Source of the DNA: JADMIH01 sp035274425
Lineage (GTDB): Bacteria; Chloroflexota; Chloroflexia; QHBQ01; JADMIH01
Length of the DNA stretch: 64,000 bases
Assembly: GCA_035274425.1 (NCBI GenBank)
Contig: DATEOC010000084.1
Location: 62,001-126,000, forward strand
Reading direction: 5' to 3'
Part shown: positions 62,700 to 64,000 of the stretch, in pieces
Position numbering within the stretch: the stretch's first letter is position 1
How the letters are laid out: every line of letters starts with the position of its first letter
Program-made: the position numbers and the translations under genes
The notes under the pieces: generated by a model
What the model saw: only the letters and a program-made list of their open reading frames with translations
Told to the model about the DNA's origin: nothing
Database searches by the model: none

Positions 62700-63002
62700 A
62701 ACAATCGCATACCAAACAGACTACGAACAGAGCAAGTAAGCCTGAAAGCGAGGCCACAGAGAGCCGGAGGTGGTGGGAACCGGTGCAGGCGCAGAGGCTA
62801 AATGGGTCTGGGAGTCGCGCACCGAAAGGGTACGAGTAGGCTGCGCCGGAACGCTCCACCGTTACATCGGAGCAGGGTATCGGCAGACGGTTTGCGAACA
62901 AACCGACTAGGTACTCATAGAGAAGCGGCACATCTGTGCTGAATCAGGGTGGCACCGCGGGCAAGCCCCGTCCCTAGTATTGGGACGAGGGCGTTTCTTT
63001 TT
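62700..63002 (+). ncRNA. Tryptophan-specific T-box riboswitch
   Basis: Stem I contains the CAGAGAGCCGG ... AACCGG apical region (about 62752-62783). The likely specifier is UGG at 62803-62805 (context AAAUGGG), matching tryptophan. The T-box sequence AGGGTGGCACCGCGG is exact at 62946-62960. The terminator stem (GCCCCGTCCC / GGGACGAGGGC) with TTTCTTTTT follows at 62965-63002. Uncharged tRNA-Trp would stabilise the antiterminator and allow trpS transcription. This is a transcriptional T-box. Confidence 0.93.
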
Positions 63003-63010
63003 AACCTGAA

Positions 63011-63144
63011 AGTTCAAGGTTCAAGGTTCAACCTCCCAAAACTTTGCGTCCATTGCGTCTTTGCGTTTCAATCGTCATCTGTCATCTGTCATCTGTCATC
63101 TGTCGTCCGTCGTCCGTCGTCTATCGTCTATCGTCTATCGTCAT
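63011..63144. repeat. Repeat block between T-box terminator and trpS
   Basis: 63011-63032 TTCAAGG units; 63041-63070 CTTTGCG/CATTGCG units; 63072-63144 TCATCTG, then GTCGTCC, then ATCGTCT units. The array ends one base before AGGAGG of trpS (63146-63150). Confidence 0.9.
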
Positions 63145-63156
63145 AGGAGGAATAAC

Positions 63157-64000
63157 ATGGCAAGTGCAGTTGCAACCAAAAAACGCATCCTTACCGGAGA
63201 CCGTCCCACCGGCGCGCTACACCTGGGGCATTACGTCGGCACGCTCGCTAACCGCGTGCGCCTGCAACACGAGTACGACTCTTATATCGAAATTGCAGAT
63301 GTGCAGGCCCTTACAGACAACTTCGACAACCCCCAGAAGGTGCGCGACAACGTCACCGAAGTTGTCAAAGACTACCTCGCCGTCGGCCTCGACCCCAACG
63401 TCATCACCATATTCGTGCAGTCCCTCGTGCCCCAGATAGCCGAGCTGACCGTCTTCTTCTCCAACCTCATCTCCATCTCCCGCCTACAGCGCAACCCCAC
63501 AATCAAGGAGGAGATACGCGATAAGGGGATGGATGCCGACTCCGTCACATTCGGCTTCCTCGGCTATCCCGTCTCCCAGGCCGCCGACATCATGATAGTC
63601 AACGCCAACCTCGTGCCCGTAGGCGAGGACCAGGCCCCCGTAGTTGAAGTGACGCGGGACATCGTCGTTCGCTTCAACAACGTCTACGGTGAGACCCTCA
63701 ATGTGCCGGAGATAATGATCGGCCAGGTCGCCCGCCTCCCCGGCACGGACGGCAAGGAAAAGATGGGAAAGAGCGCTGGCAACGCCATCTTCCTGGGCGA
63801 CGACCCCAAGACGGTCGAGCGCAAGGTGATGAGCATGTACACCGACCCTACCCGCCTCCGAGCCACCGACCCCGGCCACGTCGAAGGCAACCCCGTCTTC
63901 ACCTACCACGACGCCTTCAACCCCGACAAAGAGGAGGTCGAAGAGATGAAGCGCCTCTATCGCATCGGTGGCATAGGTGACGTGGCGGTAAAGCGCGCCC
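63157..64000 (+). CDS. trpS: Tryptophanyl-tRNA synthetase, 3' end outside window
   Basis: 281 codons are visible from ATG 63157, with AGGAGG seven bases upstream. TGDRPTGALHLGHYVG contains the HIGH-type motif (HLGH) and KEKMGKSAGNAI the KMSKS-type motif (KMGKS), as in class I TrpRS. IADVQALTDNFDNP and GYPVSQAADIMIVNANLVPVGEDQ are family-typical. It charges tRNA-Trp in the cytoplasm, under control of the T-box leader. The C-terminus is cut off by the window end. Confidence 0.95.
   Translation, partial: MASAVATKKRILTGDRPTGALHLGHYVGTLANRVRLQHEYDSYIEIADVQALTDNFDNPQKVRDNVTEVVKDYLAVGLDPNVITIFVQSLVPQIAELTVFFSNLISISRLQRNPTIKEEIRDKGMDADSVTFGFLGYPVSQAADIMIVNANLVPVGEDQAPVVEVTRDIVVRFNNVYGETLNVPEIMIGQVARLPGTDGKEKMGKSAGNAIFLGDDPKTVERKVMSMYTDPTRLRATDPGHVEGNPVFTYHDAFNPDKEEVEEMKRLYRIGGIGDVAVKRA

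Overview
The window reads as bacterial chromosome of moderately high G+C, densely coded on both strands. There is no rRNA or tRNA gene, no transposase and no CRISPR array. Several features suggest a member of the Chloroflexota, probably an uncultured one: secreted beta-propeller proteins carrying FPETG / YFER-type repeats, a dnaJ-hspR-clpC stress cluster, a tryptophan T-box, and intergenic space packed with short tandem repeats. This is an inference from gene content, not a phylogenetic result.

Layout. 1-525 is the partial start of a secreted protein. 695-5146 is the dnaJ-hspR-clpC stress cluster. 5188-9576 holds a HAD phosphatase, a HicBA toxin-antitoxin pair, a CPBP protease, a PAP2 phosphatase and a CsbD-like protein. 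9590-17103 is mostly peptidases (M24, oligoendopeptidase F), a secreted propeller protein and a lone sucC. 17428-21334 holds a phospholipase D-like protein, a truncated permease and a CBS-domain cystathionine beta-synthase. 21646-27298 is a tandem pair of giant secreted propeller proteins. 27353-32546 holds an MBL-rhodanese protein and several unknowns. 32586-33328 is a second HicBA module with a small extra gene. 33477-41443 holds a MoxR/ChlI-type AAA ATPase, a zinc-finger protein, recF, a propeller protein, a lipoprotein, and a divergent TetR/VOC pair. 41491-47265 is the conserved rpmH-rnpA-yidD-yidC-jag-(sugar kinase)-mnmE cluster. 47465-52963 holds Rieske, bPH, GNAT, plsX, thioredoxin-like and EamA genes. 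53201-60671 holds an HGNRAVQR-motif protein, a VOC protein, lon and a PHP/AlbA_2 protein. 60854-62485 is an AT-richer two-gene unit (HNH nuclease plus DGQHR protein). 62664-64000 is a Trp T-box and partial trpS.

The most unusual feature is the repeat load. Families of mostly 7-bp tandem repeats (GTCGTCC, ATCGTCT, GTGAAAC, GTGATGC, CCAAAAT, TCATCTG and others) and GTAGGGG...CCCCTAC palindromes fill many gaps. They often supply or touch the stop codon of the upstream gene, and in three genes (lon, a VirB11/PilT-like ATPase, the PHP protein) they lie in frame inside the coding sequence. The best candidate for an undescribed system is the HNH-DGQHR operon at 60927-62485.
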